From: Saccoglossus kowalevskii
Lineage: Eukaryota; Hemichordata; Enteropneusta; Harrimaniidae
Assembly (NCBI RefSeq): GCF_000003605.2
Contig: NW_003120921.1
Location: 312,410 to 351,643, forward strand
Length of the DNA stretch: 39,234 nucleotides
Reading direction: 5' to 3'
The notes under the pieces were generated by a model, which did no database searches, was not told the DNA's origin, and worked only from the letters and a program-made list of their open reading frames with translations. Both the position numbers and the translations under genes were made by a program. Each line of letters begins with the position of its first letter. The stretch's first letter is position 1. This document shows, piece by piece, positions 22,185 to 34,845 of the stretch.

Positions 22185-23900
22185 AAGTTATATTCCATTT
22201 CATAATGTTAATTAACTGAACTTTGGAACAGTACATAACCCCAACTCAAGTGGTCATACTTTTTTGACATATCGAATGGCTCAATGTAAACTATGGAAAA
22301 CCATTTATCGTTTCCGACTGCAGCCATGTTTATTTACACATGGGTGACACATGCGTGAACGAAAAACTATTATAGTTAAAATACCAGTTGCACCAGCAGT
22401 CAATTACATTTTGGAGCTAAATAAAACAATATGTCAGGGTTACAAATGTCTACATTTCGCATTACATCTGATATATATGTCATCCAAAATATACTGCGTA
22501 TTACAAATCTCATGTGTCATGTGTTCGTGTCAGAGTAAAATATTTCTGTTACATGTTTACAATCGGAACAGACGGGTAGTATAAGTGATAATGCCGTGTA
22601 GAAAGTTCAGTCTGGGATGCTTAAATAGTCTGTTTTAGTGTGTGTGTTATATTGGGGGAGTTTCCTGAGCACACACTCACCTGTGGTATCACCCGTGTCA
22701 CTCGTAATATAAAATAAGCAGCACTTCAATGCAGCTACTACTAATAACTAACTAAATGTACTATCATGTACAAAGGTTCCTCATTGTTTGTTGTCCTGCT
22801 AAGCGAAGTCACGACCTTGAAAACTTCCCTATGTAAATCACGTCACCGTGCTCGTCTAGGTAAATACGCAGCATTAAATTGTCAACACAATTGACGTCAT
22901 TCATATTATCTCTTTCCCGTGACTTTTTCATAACTAGGTGATGTCATGTATATAATTGGTACTCGTATGTTCCTTTAACTTGGATGACTGATATTATAAG
23001 GTGTAATTCATCGTCATATCCCTTGTTCGCGCACACCCATGTAGGTATGTCCAGACAGCTTTCTGTCTATAATAAACAGTTTGATATTCTTTTTCTCAGG
23101 TACTCGCACTAGACTTGACTCACACGTGATTACCTGAGTGGCGTCAATGTGTTCAAGTTTATATGTCTCTACCCACTACATTATTGATTCTCTTTATACT
23201 GATTTACGGGTTTAGTATCGTAAATTAATGGTGAAACTTCTAGGACTAGTTTGGATGTTTCACCTGTCCATAATAATAATTATTTTTGTATATTTATATT
23301 ATAAATAAAATAGATTGGCTGTTCAGAGAAGCATTCAACGCCCCTTTTGGTCATTATACTTCTTGTATAATGAATTACTAACGATTTATAAGTGTATATT
23401 CCACTGTAAGTAAATGAATATTAATTGAACAGTAGTAAGTAAATAAACATGCGATAATCATAATTTTAACTTTTATTTTATTTTAAACGTGACACTTATA
23501 ATTGATACATTTCCCAAAAATCGTAGACTGACGAACCAGGATTCCAAATTCGTATCTCAAAACACATTAATCGTAAATTTCCTAGTAAAAAAAATTACAT
23601 TGTGTAACAGAATTAAAAATTATATACCGGTATTAATTCTTCAAGTTTGAATGTAAATGTCACAGTCAACCAAACAATCATAGCTTATAGCAAGACGCAT
23701 CATATTTGGTTTTAAAAGTTGCACAAATAATTGGAAAAGCTTATTTCATAAAGAGCTCATCACACTTATTACCTTAGTTCAGGGAGATACAAAGGTTTAA
23801 ATTTACATAAATAATTGAGGAAGTACAGTCATGTTTTTTGAATGATATTAACAAAGTTCGTATGCACGTCTAATTGGGTGCACGCAACATTGACATGTAT
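22185..23900. other. Intergenic stretch between paralogs 2 and 3
   Basis: No recognisable coding sequence. A plus ORF at 22351-22584 has no domain. Overlapping TTTATT motifs at 23472-23482 could be the polyadenylation signals of paralog 3, about 430 bases past its stop. Confidence 0.4.
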
Positions 23901-23902
23901 TA

Positions 23903-25536
23903 TTAATCTTCTACAATGACAAATACCACTAATAGAATAGATCCAATGAAAATAGCTAAAGAAGACAAAATAAGAGAGTATTTCACATATTGATCTGCTC
24001 TGTTGTCATAGCCCTGTTTGCCACGGTAGGAAAGTGCCTGTGAAAAGAATAGTGTAATAAGTAAGTGTTGATCTCTATAGCTACCCTGAAAAAAATGAGG
24101 CGTCTTGATTACCGACTCCCAGTTTGTAAGTTTTCTTACTTAAAACTGGATACATGTTTGAAGATTTGTTCTTACCATTGCAGAGTAGACAATTGCTGCG
24201 ATGCCAACTGGCCAGAAGAAGCACAGACAAGCGAAGATTGAAAATATTAAGGCCCCGATATCTCTACCTGAAGTGGGTTTAGTCGTTTGTTCACTCTCTC
24301 TGATCATAGTCATATTATGTGGGTATGCTGGCATGGTCTACAAAACATTAATAACAAAAAAAGTGTACACATTATATGTTAGTATTTCAGTTATATTTGC
24401 TGGTAATTATTTATTCCGAGGCAGATGTCATCTGGCCATATGTTTATATTGCGTCCGAAAGACTCAAACATCTTTATGCTTATGTATGTCTATCATGCTG
24501 CAGTTTATATAAATTGTGTGTCAAGAAATTCAACAAATCTTCCATATTCATCTAGATGTTTTACATTTGCCATCATTTGACGCTTACCGAGTCAGTATTG
24601 TCATAAGCCCCGGGAACATACATTGCGTACTGTTGCGTTGGGTCGATGTGAACAGCTACGGGTTGCTGTGGGTACGGCGAGTCATCGGGCAAAGGAGGCT
24701 TCTCCGGATTACTGTTTGTAAATTTCTGTATGTCATAGGTGTAATTGCCTGGATCGTAGGCAGGCGGTGGACCGGTTGGCTCGACTACTGGTGCTGCGCA
24801 TGCTGCTGCTTCTGTTGGAACAACTGTTCCTGTTGATGGATCCATAGCTCCCGTAACTTGCTCATCAGGGGCTTCTATATAAGCTACCAAAAATTCAAAA
24901 AAGGCTTTATTCACTGAGAGTGAGAGAACCGCAACACTTGTTTTAACTTTTAAGTAGTGTCATATTCTCTACCGCCGTCACTTGCCCTGTTTCACTGATC
25001 TATGTAAGCATGGTATTATAATTAGGAAGCATCGAGTAATCGTGTCAAGCCTAACACATGGCATCATGTAGGTATTGATCAGTGATTCGCTGAAATGAAT
25101 TCAATCTGTAAATCAACGGTTACCCATCCAGAAATAACTCGGTCGACGCGGACGATCTGATGGGTCATCAGACGGAAACCATGTCTCGTCGATCATGAAA
25201 CTTTATTAATAATAAACCAACAAACTGTAACCTCAATAAAAGACTTCGAGATCAGATGGTATTGCATTTAGCTGTGCGTCATTATAGTTTATATTTCCAG
25301 TTAAAATAACTATTATGTATTGCAAAAGCATTGATAATGATGGTTGGCCTCAATGGTGCGACACGCCTAGCGATGATAAGGTTGTCTCATGGATTCAATG
25401 ACGTCGACCTAACGCCGTGCCATTGTTGCACAACAGCATCCATACTTTGGCGACAAGTTGTATATGTGTGTATAAAAAGTATCATTACGTGAACTAGCTC
25501 TATTTAAATTAACTTACCTTCGTTCGTTGATGCCAT
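23903..25536 (-). CDS. CD225/dispanin-family membrane protein, four coding exons (paralog 3)
   Basis: Exons are 25518-25536, 24588-24874, 24176-24337 and 23903-24037, with phases 1, 0, 0, and the product has 200 residues. The 19-nt first exon (MASTNE) ends at a consensus GTAAGT. The N-terminal 125 residues are rich in Pro, Thr and Ala and include EPTGPPPAYDPG, with PPAY at 43-46, then Pro/Gln-rich sequence. Segment one starts GRDIGALIFSIFACLCFFWP at about 126 and goes on VGIAAIVYSAM, with two cysteines beside the membrane. The intron then falls exactly before the loop ALSYRGKQGYDNRADQYVK. The second segment (about 177-197) ends in VIVED. The Trp-Pro-Val-Gly-Ile-Ala-Ala-Ile core resembles CD225 proteins such as PRRT and IFITM. 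It probably sits in plasma or endosomal membrane with the N-terminus in the cytosol. Specific function is not shown. Confidence 0.9.
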
Positions 25537-28080
25537 TTTGGACTTAAATACGAATTCAACTTTACAGAGAATAAATAAGGTGTTGACTTGATGGTATCTG
25601 TACCTCAACTGAACCTCGACCCCATAATGTTAATAATTGATCTGCTAAAGCATAGGAAGAATGTATTTTATGAATTAGTCGGTAATAACAACAAGTTTGT
25701 GTACAATGTCTAGGTTTATGCTACTAGTTATGTTATTTATAATGAATTACCATATGTCATTCGCTTATAGGAAAAAAATGTCTATCGTTTTGTACGTAAT
25801 GTTACAACATATTTACAGTTGGGATAATTATAATAAATTATCGAAATATTAAACTTATTTGTCAGACCTAAGGCTGAGGCCTATCAGGCTGTTAATTAAT
25901 GTCCACTAATTCATCGGCATATTTCTGTTAAATATGGTTAAGGTGAGCTGTATGTTCAGGTTGTAAAAGTAAAAAAGAAACTAATTTTGAGTTTTATAAA
26001 TTTAAGTCATACAATTTGAACAATCTGAATATACTAATAATTAATTATCGAAACATTGGATGGTGTCTCATGTACATTATAACCCAATTGTATGTTATGT
26101 AGAATGGCGCCCATATAGAATATGCCTAAACACATTTCCATACTGACGAGCTACAATGATTGGCGATAAACCCAATGGAACAACCATTTGAGGGCTTGGT
26201 CACTTTGATATGGCAAATGCAAATTCTTAAGAGCTCAAATTATGCAATGAGTGAATATTCGACCAAGGTGATTTTTATGCATGCCATGTAAAATGAATAC
26301 TCTACCACAACTGGGCTTCAGTGAATTATGGCTTTTTAAGAAATACCAATCTCGGTAATATGCCAGTGACTTTAGTGGAATCAAATGTGCATTCGTTAAC
26401 TGTGAGCAACACATCTGTGATGTAGCAGATATGTTGACTCGTTGGTGAATGACTATCAAGTTGTGTCAGTGCCGCCAGACTGGACAATGCCTCCCATTGG
26501 TGGTCTAATATGAGACTATATGAACCACACTTTGCTTGGTCGGTGTCAAGATGACATTGTTCAATTGAAGAACACACCTGAACACTTATAGTATGCGTGT
26601 GTGGAGCTTCAGTAATTTCCTGCAAATTCTTATGAACGATCACTCTTTGATGCATTCACTCATTGTATGACTACCACCCCTCCAGAACCTGAAACATCGG
26701 TGATAACCAAAATTGTCGGTTGTTATGACAGCCCATAGACAGTTGGGGTGGTTGATGATTTTCCACAAACAAAACGCATTGTAAAATATTCTGGCAATAG
26801 AATGTTCTATTTTGGAATGCTATTCCATTCAGATGTGTTCTCTGAATTGAACTGACTCAGAGGGCCGCAAAGAATACTTGTTTCCTTGGGGATGAGACGA
26901 GTAACCCTAGCAATAACATGAGCCGCTAGAGTTTTGTATATTGTTTGTCCTTGAAATGGTTGGATAGCACAAATACTGCTTGGCAGCATTCAGAATATGA
27001 AAATATTTGGCCTGCTGCCATATCCCCAAGTGCAGTATGACGATGACAGAGGGGACATTTCTAAATACAGTATAGAGAACCTAGTGCTCTTAAATTTTGC
27101 ATCTCTAAGAAAATGTCCTGGTTGAGTGGTGGGTGGTTCTCATGCTGGCGCCACCAACCGTCCTTGGACTGATGAATATTGCCCCTCTCAATGCATCGCA
27201 GCCAAGAATACCAACACCAGATGGATGGTGGTCATGCCAAACAGGAAGACAACAAATGAACTAGATCGCAAGTAATTGGCAGCTGCTTTTGTGTAAGGAA
27301 TGTGTGAATATGCAATCTGGAGATCAAGGATCACCAAATAATTTTACTATATTAGAACTACGTCAAAGTTTCCCGGGATAAATATTGTTAAATTGTCTTT
27401 GTGTATAAGCAAGTTTAATTTCACTATGTTAAGGATCACGCAAATCAGCTCTTAAATTGCCAAAGTACCAAGACGATAGGAGAGTATCGCCATAATGCTG
27501 AACAATCATATGATTGTTAGTGGTAAATATTTTTTATTTAGTATTACCATTGCCAGGCTCAATTAAGAGGACACAGAACCAGCCGGTGATCATTAAGGCA
27601 GGCTAGGTTGAAACACCAACATATGTTGATACCCATTGTGGACAGAGTGTATGTATTTGTCAGATACTGGACTTTCCAGCTGTAGTCGACACATTTGCAG
27701 TAAATGCGGGACATCGAAATTGAGACTGTGGGAAAATAACTTGCTTGAACAAGGCTACTTATAACTCGCTAGGTAATTGGACTATTACCAGTGAAGTCAT
27801 TTGTTTGTTTACGCCACCATCATGGATTATAAATGTTGAGGCCAATAAAGACAGACAATCGATGCAGATGTTCCAGGGACTGAACTTACTCCAGAAATTG
27901 TCAGTTTTTTTCATGGAAAAAATGTCTTCAGTCTCTCCAGTCAGAATCTTTGCCTCCAATTCTGATAGAATCACTGGCAATTTACCAGGTTGACATAAAC
28001 AGCGGATTGAAAGACTCAGTGTTTTAGTATGTACAATTGATTACTGAACGACAGCGTGAGACATAGCAGGGTTGGTTTTA
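25537..28080. other. Intergenic stretch with possible decayed coding remnants
   Basis: On the minus strand, open stretches at 26326-26655 (109 codons, starting RVIVHKNLQEITEAPH), 26807-26989 and 27759-27980 (DIFSMKKTDNFWSKF) lie in a 1.7-kb run of less AT-rich DNA, separated by stops. They might be one decayed gene or transposon, but no motif is recognised. The remainder is AT-rich and empty. Confidence 0.3.
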
Positions 28081-28453
28081 GCCAATAGACCATTTTCCGT
28101 TCACTGCGAGAATCACGCGTTATGCGTGAAATCGAACGTAAAAACAGGACAAACAAAGGTCATAGCGTCGTAGTCGCGTCAAACATCGCGTGGGATTCGA
28201 CAAACGCGAAAGTATTTCGGGGACATTTCCATGCTTAATAATGTGCTGTCCACATTTGATGATAGGCAATTTCGATTAAGTAAGGGTATTCGGAAGCAAT
28301 ATTCCTCTGTCGAAGATCGGCCGGTCAATGTAAGCTACGAAATAAAGAAATTCTAGTTCAAAATCAAATCGTTTGATTTTTCCGGCAGACGTTCGACGCG
28401 CGTCTTTCATGCATCTCGCGAGATCTCGCAATTGTACGGAAAGTCACCAATTG
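28081..28453. mobile_element. MITE-like element with imperfect terminal inverted repeats
   Basis: The left end (about 28081-28124) and the right end (28411-28453) are inverted copies sharing TTTCCGT, TGCGAGA, CGCG and ATGC in order. The inside is CpG-rich compared with the flanks. Coding capacity is nil, and no clear target duplication was found. Confidence 0.4.
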
Positions 28454-28909
28454 AATGCCTTGTACAATCCGCCTGTCGTGAGTGGTTAATGAACCCTTAC
28501 TGGATTGGGTATTGCTGGCCTTCTAATAAATTGAAGTTGATGAAATCAGCCCTAGTTGTTTGAAGAATGTTGTCAGCCCTAGTTAGAGCAACACTATCAG
28601 CAGTAGATTTCAAATTCACTACATAGGTGAAGACACTTTCGAATAGCACATCGGAACTTAATTTGAAGTCTGAATTCGTTGACAATGCTAGCATTCGGTT
28701 GGTTGCAACCCACGGAAACAACAAGGAAAATGAAAAATGTTACCTTGTAACAAGTCATTGAAAATGACACAGTCCCCGTTAAATTTTGAAAAGTTCTCTT
28801 TGTGCTCGTCATATTAAAGCAGAGGGGTTGTCGCGAGCCTGTCCTTGAAACTTGAGTTCCAAGTGGCGTATACAACAGATTGTTTATTTACATCAAAACA
28901 CGTGTTCCG

Positions 28910-29930
28910 TGTAGTAGTAATATGGCCAAAAATAAAAACAGCCGTTATTCGTCCATCTTTGATCTGATTATGAAACACACTGATATGTATGACGTATGTG
29001 CCAATACAAATGAAAATGGTACATAAATTGTGAAAATATAGTAGTAAGGCCAAAAAGTCAGATGGCTGACAATCGGCCATCCTTGACCAGATTTTGAAAC
29101 AAATTGTCATGGACATGCATCCTAACATGCATAAAGTACATGTATGTGCCAAATTTGAATGAAAACTGACAGAGCATGCATAAAGAGATACCGCATAAAA
29201 AAACAAGATGCCTGGCAGTTGACCATCTTTGATCCAATTGCGAAATAAATCGTCATGAACATGTATCTTAACATGTATAATCTATGTACCAAGTTTGAAT
29301 GACAACTAACAAAGCATGTCCAAAATACAACATTTTCAAAAAACAAGATGGCTGCTAGTCGGCCATTTTGAATCAAATCGCTAAACCACTGCATGTGCAT
29401 ATGTCCCACATAAGGTACTAGGAACATGCAAAGAATGAACGGAATCGGTCCACAGGATTCTGAAATATGACTCTAGACAGAGTGACGTACGGACGGACGG
29501 ACACACGGACGGACGGACTGACTCAGGAACTCACGGACGGCCGGGGACATGTATCCTAACATGTATGATCTATGTACTAAATTTGAATGAAAACTGACAA
29601 ATCATGTTCAAAATACAACATTTTCAAAAAACAAGATGGCTGCCAGTCGGCCATCTTTGATCCAATTGTGAAATAAATCGTCATGGATATGTATCCTAAC
29701 ATGTATAATCTATGTACCAAGTTTGAAAGAAAACTGCCAAAGCATGTCCAAAATACACTATTTTCAAAAAACAAGATGGCTTCCAGTCGGCCATTTTGAA
29801 TCGAATCGCTAAACCACTGCATGTGCATATGTCCCACATAAAGTACTAGGCACATGCAAAGAATGAACGGAATCGGTCAAAGGGATTCTGAGATATGACC
29901 CCGGACGGACGCACGGACGCAGTACTTGAT
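28910..29930. repeat. Cluster of ~140-bp diverged repeats with CGGA tracts
   Basis: Units starting AAGATGGCTGCCAGTCGGCC recur near 29045, 29205, 29343, 29633 and 29773, with an older copy near 28945. Each has a shared ATGTATCCTAACATGTAT block or its variant. Every second recent unit ends in a different tail, and the composite from 29205 to 29525 is repeated from 29545 to 29920. Tails lead into (CGGA)n tracts at about 29489-29545 and 29902-29920. This is typical of short interspersed elements in marine invertebrates. Minus-strand ORFs across it are repeat products, not genes. Confidence 0.75.
29489..29545. repeat. (CGGA)n tract
   Basis: CGGACGGACGGACACACGGA and further units mark the end of the first composite repeat. 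Confidence 0.85.
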
Positions 29931-32900
29931 ACAGCATCACAACATCATCACTCCCATGCGACCATGAATATTATTATGTAAAGTGAAACTGCAATCACCA
30001 TACTAAATTGTAAAAGTCTCTGAGTGATGGGATACAAGACGGTCTGCAGTGGCAGAGGTAGTGTTAAAATGTCCAGACACATGCAGCAAGGTGTAGACAT
30101 AATCAGCTTTGTTGGAACTTGTGTAGGACATGCCATGGCTGATGAGATGCTTGGAATTCAAATTTTTGATATGTATGGTTTGGCGTTGAAGTTCAACGTA
30201 AGGTGAATGAAAACATAGTACACCTTGAGATATTTGCGAACTTGATTCGCAGGTCATACAATAATCAGAGCCTTGGCAGCTTTTTCCACAATTCAAATAC
30301 AAGCTTTCGAGATCATAATCCAATTAGAATTATCCAACAAATGTTCTATGACAGAAAGTTCTGAAAACGTAACGCCGATTTGGACGTGCCTGAGACACTA
30401 ATATGGTGAATGTATTTTAAATCAAACCAAAACAGTAACTTAAGAGGTGTTAAACTGCATAAAATGACACTCCATTAATTTAAAGATTAATTGCTTCTGC
30501 GTCCATTAATTGCTTCTGTTTGAACATTAATTAATATCCTGAAGGGCCTCATCCTTAATGATATTGGACAGGTACTGTATGGCTGTCTAAATAATGTCGT
30601 CTAAGATTGTAATACTTTGTGCTTACATTTTGTCATTTGAATAAAAAAACTACATAAATATGATGCATGAATTTGAGTGTACTTAATATAACATAACTAA
30701 TACAAAAGCAAACGATGATTTTATTTTAATATTTTAATTCAAATTATCATTTAACTATATGGATTAAAATCATATTCGAATTCAAAAAAATAATACAATT
30801 AAAAGACATAATGAAATTGACAAAAATATTTACATTCACTGTCATAATACATGGACACAGTTCAGTACATTACCCATCATAACATTGGCCAACACAATTA
30901 CATTGACCAATATGTGAATAATTATTCATACTAAACGAAAATTGGTAATAATTGTACTATGTTCCAATAGACAATATGTAATTAGTACATACGTTATATT
31001 AATATACTTGTTCATTTCAGCTATTCACAGTATATATCAAATCCAAAGGTCGACTAATAATATTCCCATCGGATATCATGGGTTTCTATGATCTTGAACC
31101 GTTACTGTGAATAATTATTCAAAAAATGGTATGTTTGAGCGCCAAATTCAATTTCAGGTACCATCTACAAATAGTTCTTTAGTGCCTCCTTTTTTCCACA
31201 TACAATGTTGCAAACATTGCAGATATGTTGATCAAAGAAACGTCACATTTTGTATGTTTGGTACAAAATTGAAATTGAATTCAGCAAAAATTACAGAAAC
31301 TGTGAAAAAAATTACCCACATTTAAGTGAGAAAAATGAATATGGTTAATATTTTATTCCCACAATGTGTGGAATAAAGAACAGCCTAAATCGTGTTTATT
31401 TGTATAATACACTTGTACTATATCAGCATCCTTGAACTTTTTCGTGTTGATATGTGATATTATTATCCATCTCATAAAACCATTTCATAGTTATAAAGAC
31501 GTTTCTTTACCGTAAGATACATATCTTATATATCTACTTGTTTTCAAGTAGAACAAATGACACATCGTACAATAATCAATAAAAAAAACACTGCGCGACA
31601 AACCAGACTAGCTGACGAAGCAAATAAAATGCAGAGATTGCAATGACAATTATAAACAAGCTATACAAACAATGCTAACGGCAAGTTGAAACTTTTGAAG
31701 ACATCCTCAATAGTGACTTGTTTGTATGTAAGCCGGAAATTAGTTGTAAATTCAACTACAAAAGATAAAATAGAAACAGAGAAGTGTATCTTTCTTCATC
31801 TTCAATAAATCGAGCAAAGTAGCCTGTCTGGTAAAATTAAGCAAAGTACATTTAATAAATAAAAGCTACCGTGCAGCAATAAAATATTAACCACATAGAA
31901 TCATCTGAAGAAAACCACTAAGTACACTATGCAATCCGAGAGATGGTTAATAACATATGCACTGGTTTATGGCTGACAAAACTGAAGCAGAATCTAAATA
32001 CATTACATCTACATTGTAAAAACGTAATAGTACTTCAGACAATATTGACATCAATCAACGATTATTCCAGCAGCTTTTGGAACAATGAGTTTAAGAGACA
32101 TACATACAATATTTAAAAAAACAGAATCGCAACGATTTAAAACACATTTTAGAACAGAATTTAGCAACTAACAAGAGAAACAGGTCGCTATGCAAAACTC
32201 CAAAAAACTAATTTATTAGAGAATATGTACATACTACAATAAAAGTAGAAGATGAAATATATCGCTTTATAAACTATACACTGATCAAAGTTGATACAGC
32301 ATAAAACATTATTGAAACGGCAAATACTAAACACCATAATGCAATTCAAAGTTGAATCACCCATTGCACGATATATTTTAATTCTTAATGACTGATTGAT
32401 TAATTGATTGATTGAGATCCCAAAACAGAAATGTAACATCATCTTTACGTTTTCGATAAAGCACTGTTATAATAGTCTATTGTATTCCATTTAAAGCAAT
32501 AAATATATTTAAAAGACATCCCCAGCATTAGAGATGCAGACATTGTGCTTCCCATTTCTATACTTATAATAATTGTATCCACATTGCATTCCGTTTATTT
32601 TCTTTTAAAACAAAATGGTGTCAGTGACGGAGTAGCGACAGAAAGTCATGAGGCCGTGACGAAAAGAATCTAAACTTTGATGTGAGTGTAGCTTGAGCGC
32701 CACTCCAACAGTTTAGATTTCTGCAACTGCGTATGTAGTCAATGAAAAGGCATGGTTTACGCCTTTGTCCGTCAGTCTTGTCGCCGTTTTACGTTTGACA
32801 ACAACGCATAGCATTGTGGGCTATTACATCATCATTCTTCTTAAAGTTTAAGACTGATATAAAAATTGATAATGTGCATTGTGCAATTGATTGCAAAAAT

Positions 32901-33190
32901 ACTATTGGTTCTCATATTAACAAATAATGACAACAGAAGCTGAACGTTTTGAATCACATTTCTGTTAAAAACCTATGACATTACATTCTACATACAATCA
33001 CTATTATATGTATTTGTGAATTTCGTTCAACTGCATTTGCGTACAGAGATGATATTACGGTGTACGTGGGAGTGACATGACAGAGCATAATCACGCGCAG
33101 AAAATCTTTTGAAAAAAAAACAGACGTCGAAATGTGTGTTACCATGAATCGTGAAATATCTCAGTTTGAAACATATTTACACATTTAAAT
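29931..33190. other. AT-rich intergenic stretch
   Basis: No recognisable gene. A 106-codon minus ORF at 30003-30323 and a plus ORF at 30024-30206 overlap in a slightly less AT-rich patch and show no known motif. The rest is short-ORF, AT-rich DNA. Confidence 0.45.
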
Positions 33191-33196
33191 ATTACA

Positions 33197-33202
33197 TTTA
33201 TT
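33197..33202 (-). promoter_or_regulatory. Polyadenylation signal of the 33297-34845 gene
   Basis: TTTATT on the plus strand gives AATAAA on the minus strand about 95 bases past the stop codon. Confidence 0.5.
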
Positions 33203-33296
33203 TGTATACACGTGAATATAGTTTGCACAATATGTAACAATAGAGGGGTATATAGTCTGATAATATAGATGCTGTGGCAGAGAAAGAGAACTCGTC

Positions 33297-34845
33297 TTAG
33301 CTCTGTTTATTGTGATACCTTCGGCCATTAATCCAGCCATGGAGGTGTCGAGGTTCTGCCGTTGTGAGATAAGCGTTGTGTCTTTCCGTGTAATGCTTCG
33401 CGGAAAAGTAAATGACTACAATTCCGATAATACCCACGCATAGAGTGATGACGGAGATGATAATAGACACGGTAGTCATTCGTGATGCCGATAAGTCGTT
33501 TTTGCGCCTACGATAACTCAAAGCCTGTAACACAAAATCATGTTTCATTTAGTTTTGCCTTCAATCTAATACAAATTGAAGTGCAATTGGTTGCTGTTGA
33601 TAATAGATATGTATATTACTGAAATCAATTATTAAAATCATAATACACTTACCACGCACGACATAATAATTGCAACCAGTCCCACGGGCCAGAAACAGAA
33701 GAGACAGGTAAACACTGCCAACACCATCGCTAATACGTCTCTATAATTCGCACCGGATTTGTCTTGGGTTATACTCTCATCATTGTCTTCGACGTGTTCG
33801 ACGTTTTCAATCTATGATAAAAAAGAAAAAATGTTCGATGATGCAGACCTAATTATGACATGCATAAAGCATTACAACTCATTACAAATATTTGTTTTAA
33901 TGTACTTGAAAGCATTGAACATATATCGAAAAACAAACATTTCCAAAAAATAAATCTCGTCACCGCATTTTTTTTTAATTTTTTTCATGATCGCTTAATT
34001 TGTCGAGTTAAATTAAAATGAATTGTATAAAATTTAAACAAGTTATATTGTTACGTATTGTTGTAATTGATTAATTTAAATAACTCACGTATACATGTCC
34101 ATCATCAGTATAGTGCACTGAAGGCTGCCTAACAGCTGTTGTCAGTCGTGCATTGGATGGGAGTGTAGCAGTGTCACTCGGACCAGTCTGCGGATAATAA
34201 CACTCGTCGTCAGCGATCGCCGAATACGCTGGTGGAAGTTCGTTTACCGAATAGGCGGGTGCATCCGCTGTGAAAACAAACAAAAAAGTTCAACAAACTT
34301 TACTGTAATGTGAACTTAGGTGGGTCACGGCCGTAAAGATGGCGGTCAGTTATTGAATAACAGAACAGTAATCAAAATTATATAGAATTGTACAAATAAG
34401 CTTATTTTCAGTATAATCCAGTGGTAGTTAGTAGTAGTAGTGATATATCAGTCAAATGGGTGAATACATGCCCCACTAGATGAAAATAATCATAATGCAT
34501 AATGGGACGCATCACAGTGAGTCCGTCTGGTCTAGTTACGATGACACACGGCCGGTTATCGACAATTGCCATTATGTACAATTATAAACATCAACGATGA
34601 GCAGTTAAGCTGAATCTTATCTGCTGCATTCTATTGAACACCACACGATGTATATTTCACGAAGAGCAGTCGTACTGCGATGGGTGTAACTGAACTGGCC
34701 TCGTCACTATGATTCGACGTTCTAGGTTAAGGTCATGCCACAGCTTCGTTTCATGCGAAACTTTAAGACAATTAACTCCAGCGACTGGCTCGAAACTAGG
34801 ACAACGACAATGTTATGTGTACTCACTCCTCTCATTCGTGTCCAT
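33297..34845 (-). CDS. CD225/dispanin-family membrane protein, four coding exons (paralog 4)
   Basis: Exons are 34827-34845, 34089-34267, 33653-33811 and 33297-33524, with phases 1, 0, 0, and the product has 194 residues. The 19-nt first exon (MDTNER) parallels the MASTNE exon of paralog 3. The N-terminus has NELPPAYSA with PPAY at 18-21, the position nearest to the PPxY of vertebrate IFITM3. An acidic stretch ENVEHVEDNDES precedes segment one, which starts YRDVLAMVLAVFTCLFCFWP (about 89) and goes on VGLVAIIMSCV, with three cysteines in or next to the membrane. The loop ALSYRRRKNDLSASR is strongly basic. The second segment spans about 137-161, followed by a 33-residue basic, His- and Tyr-containing tail. 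Family assignment is strong; whether it works in membrane trafficking or in antiviral restriction cannot be read from sequence. Confidence 0.9.

Noticed and set aside
24201-24836. Two plus-strand ORFs of 103 and 106 codons
   Set aside because: They lie antisense to exons 2 and 3 of the paralog at 23903-25536, whose minus-strand frames encode clear CD225 features.
28814-29855. Minus-strand ORFs of 92-130 codons with repeated CxVxMHMQWFSDxIQNGRL-like text
   Set aside because: Their similarity to each other comes from the ~140-bp DNA repeats; frames differ and there are no start, domain or splice features.
34735-34765. GAAAC-type motifs resembling an interferon-response element near paralog 4
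   Set aside because: They lie in intron 1 rather than the promoter, and do not match the full GAAANNGAAA pattern.
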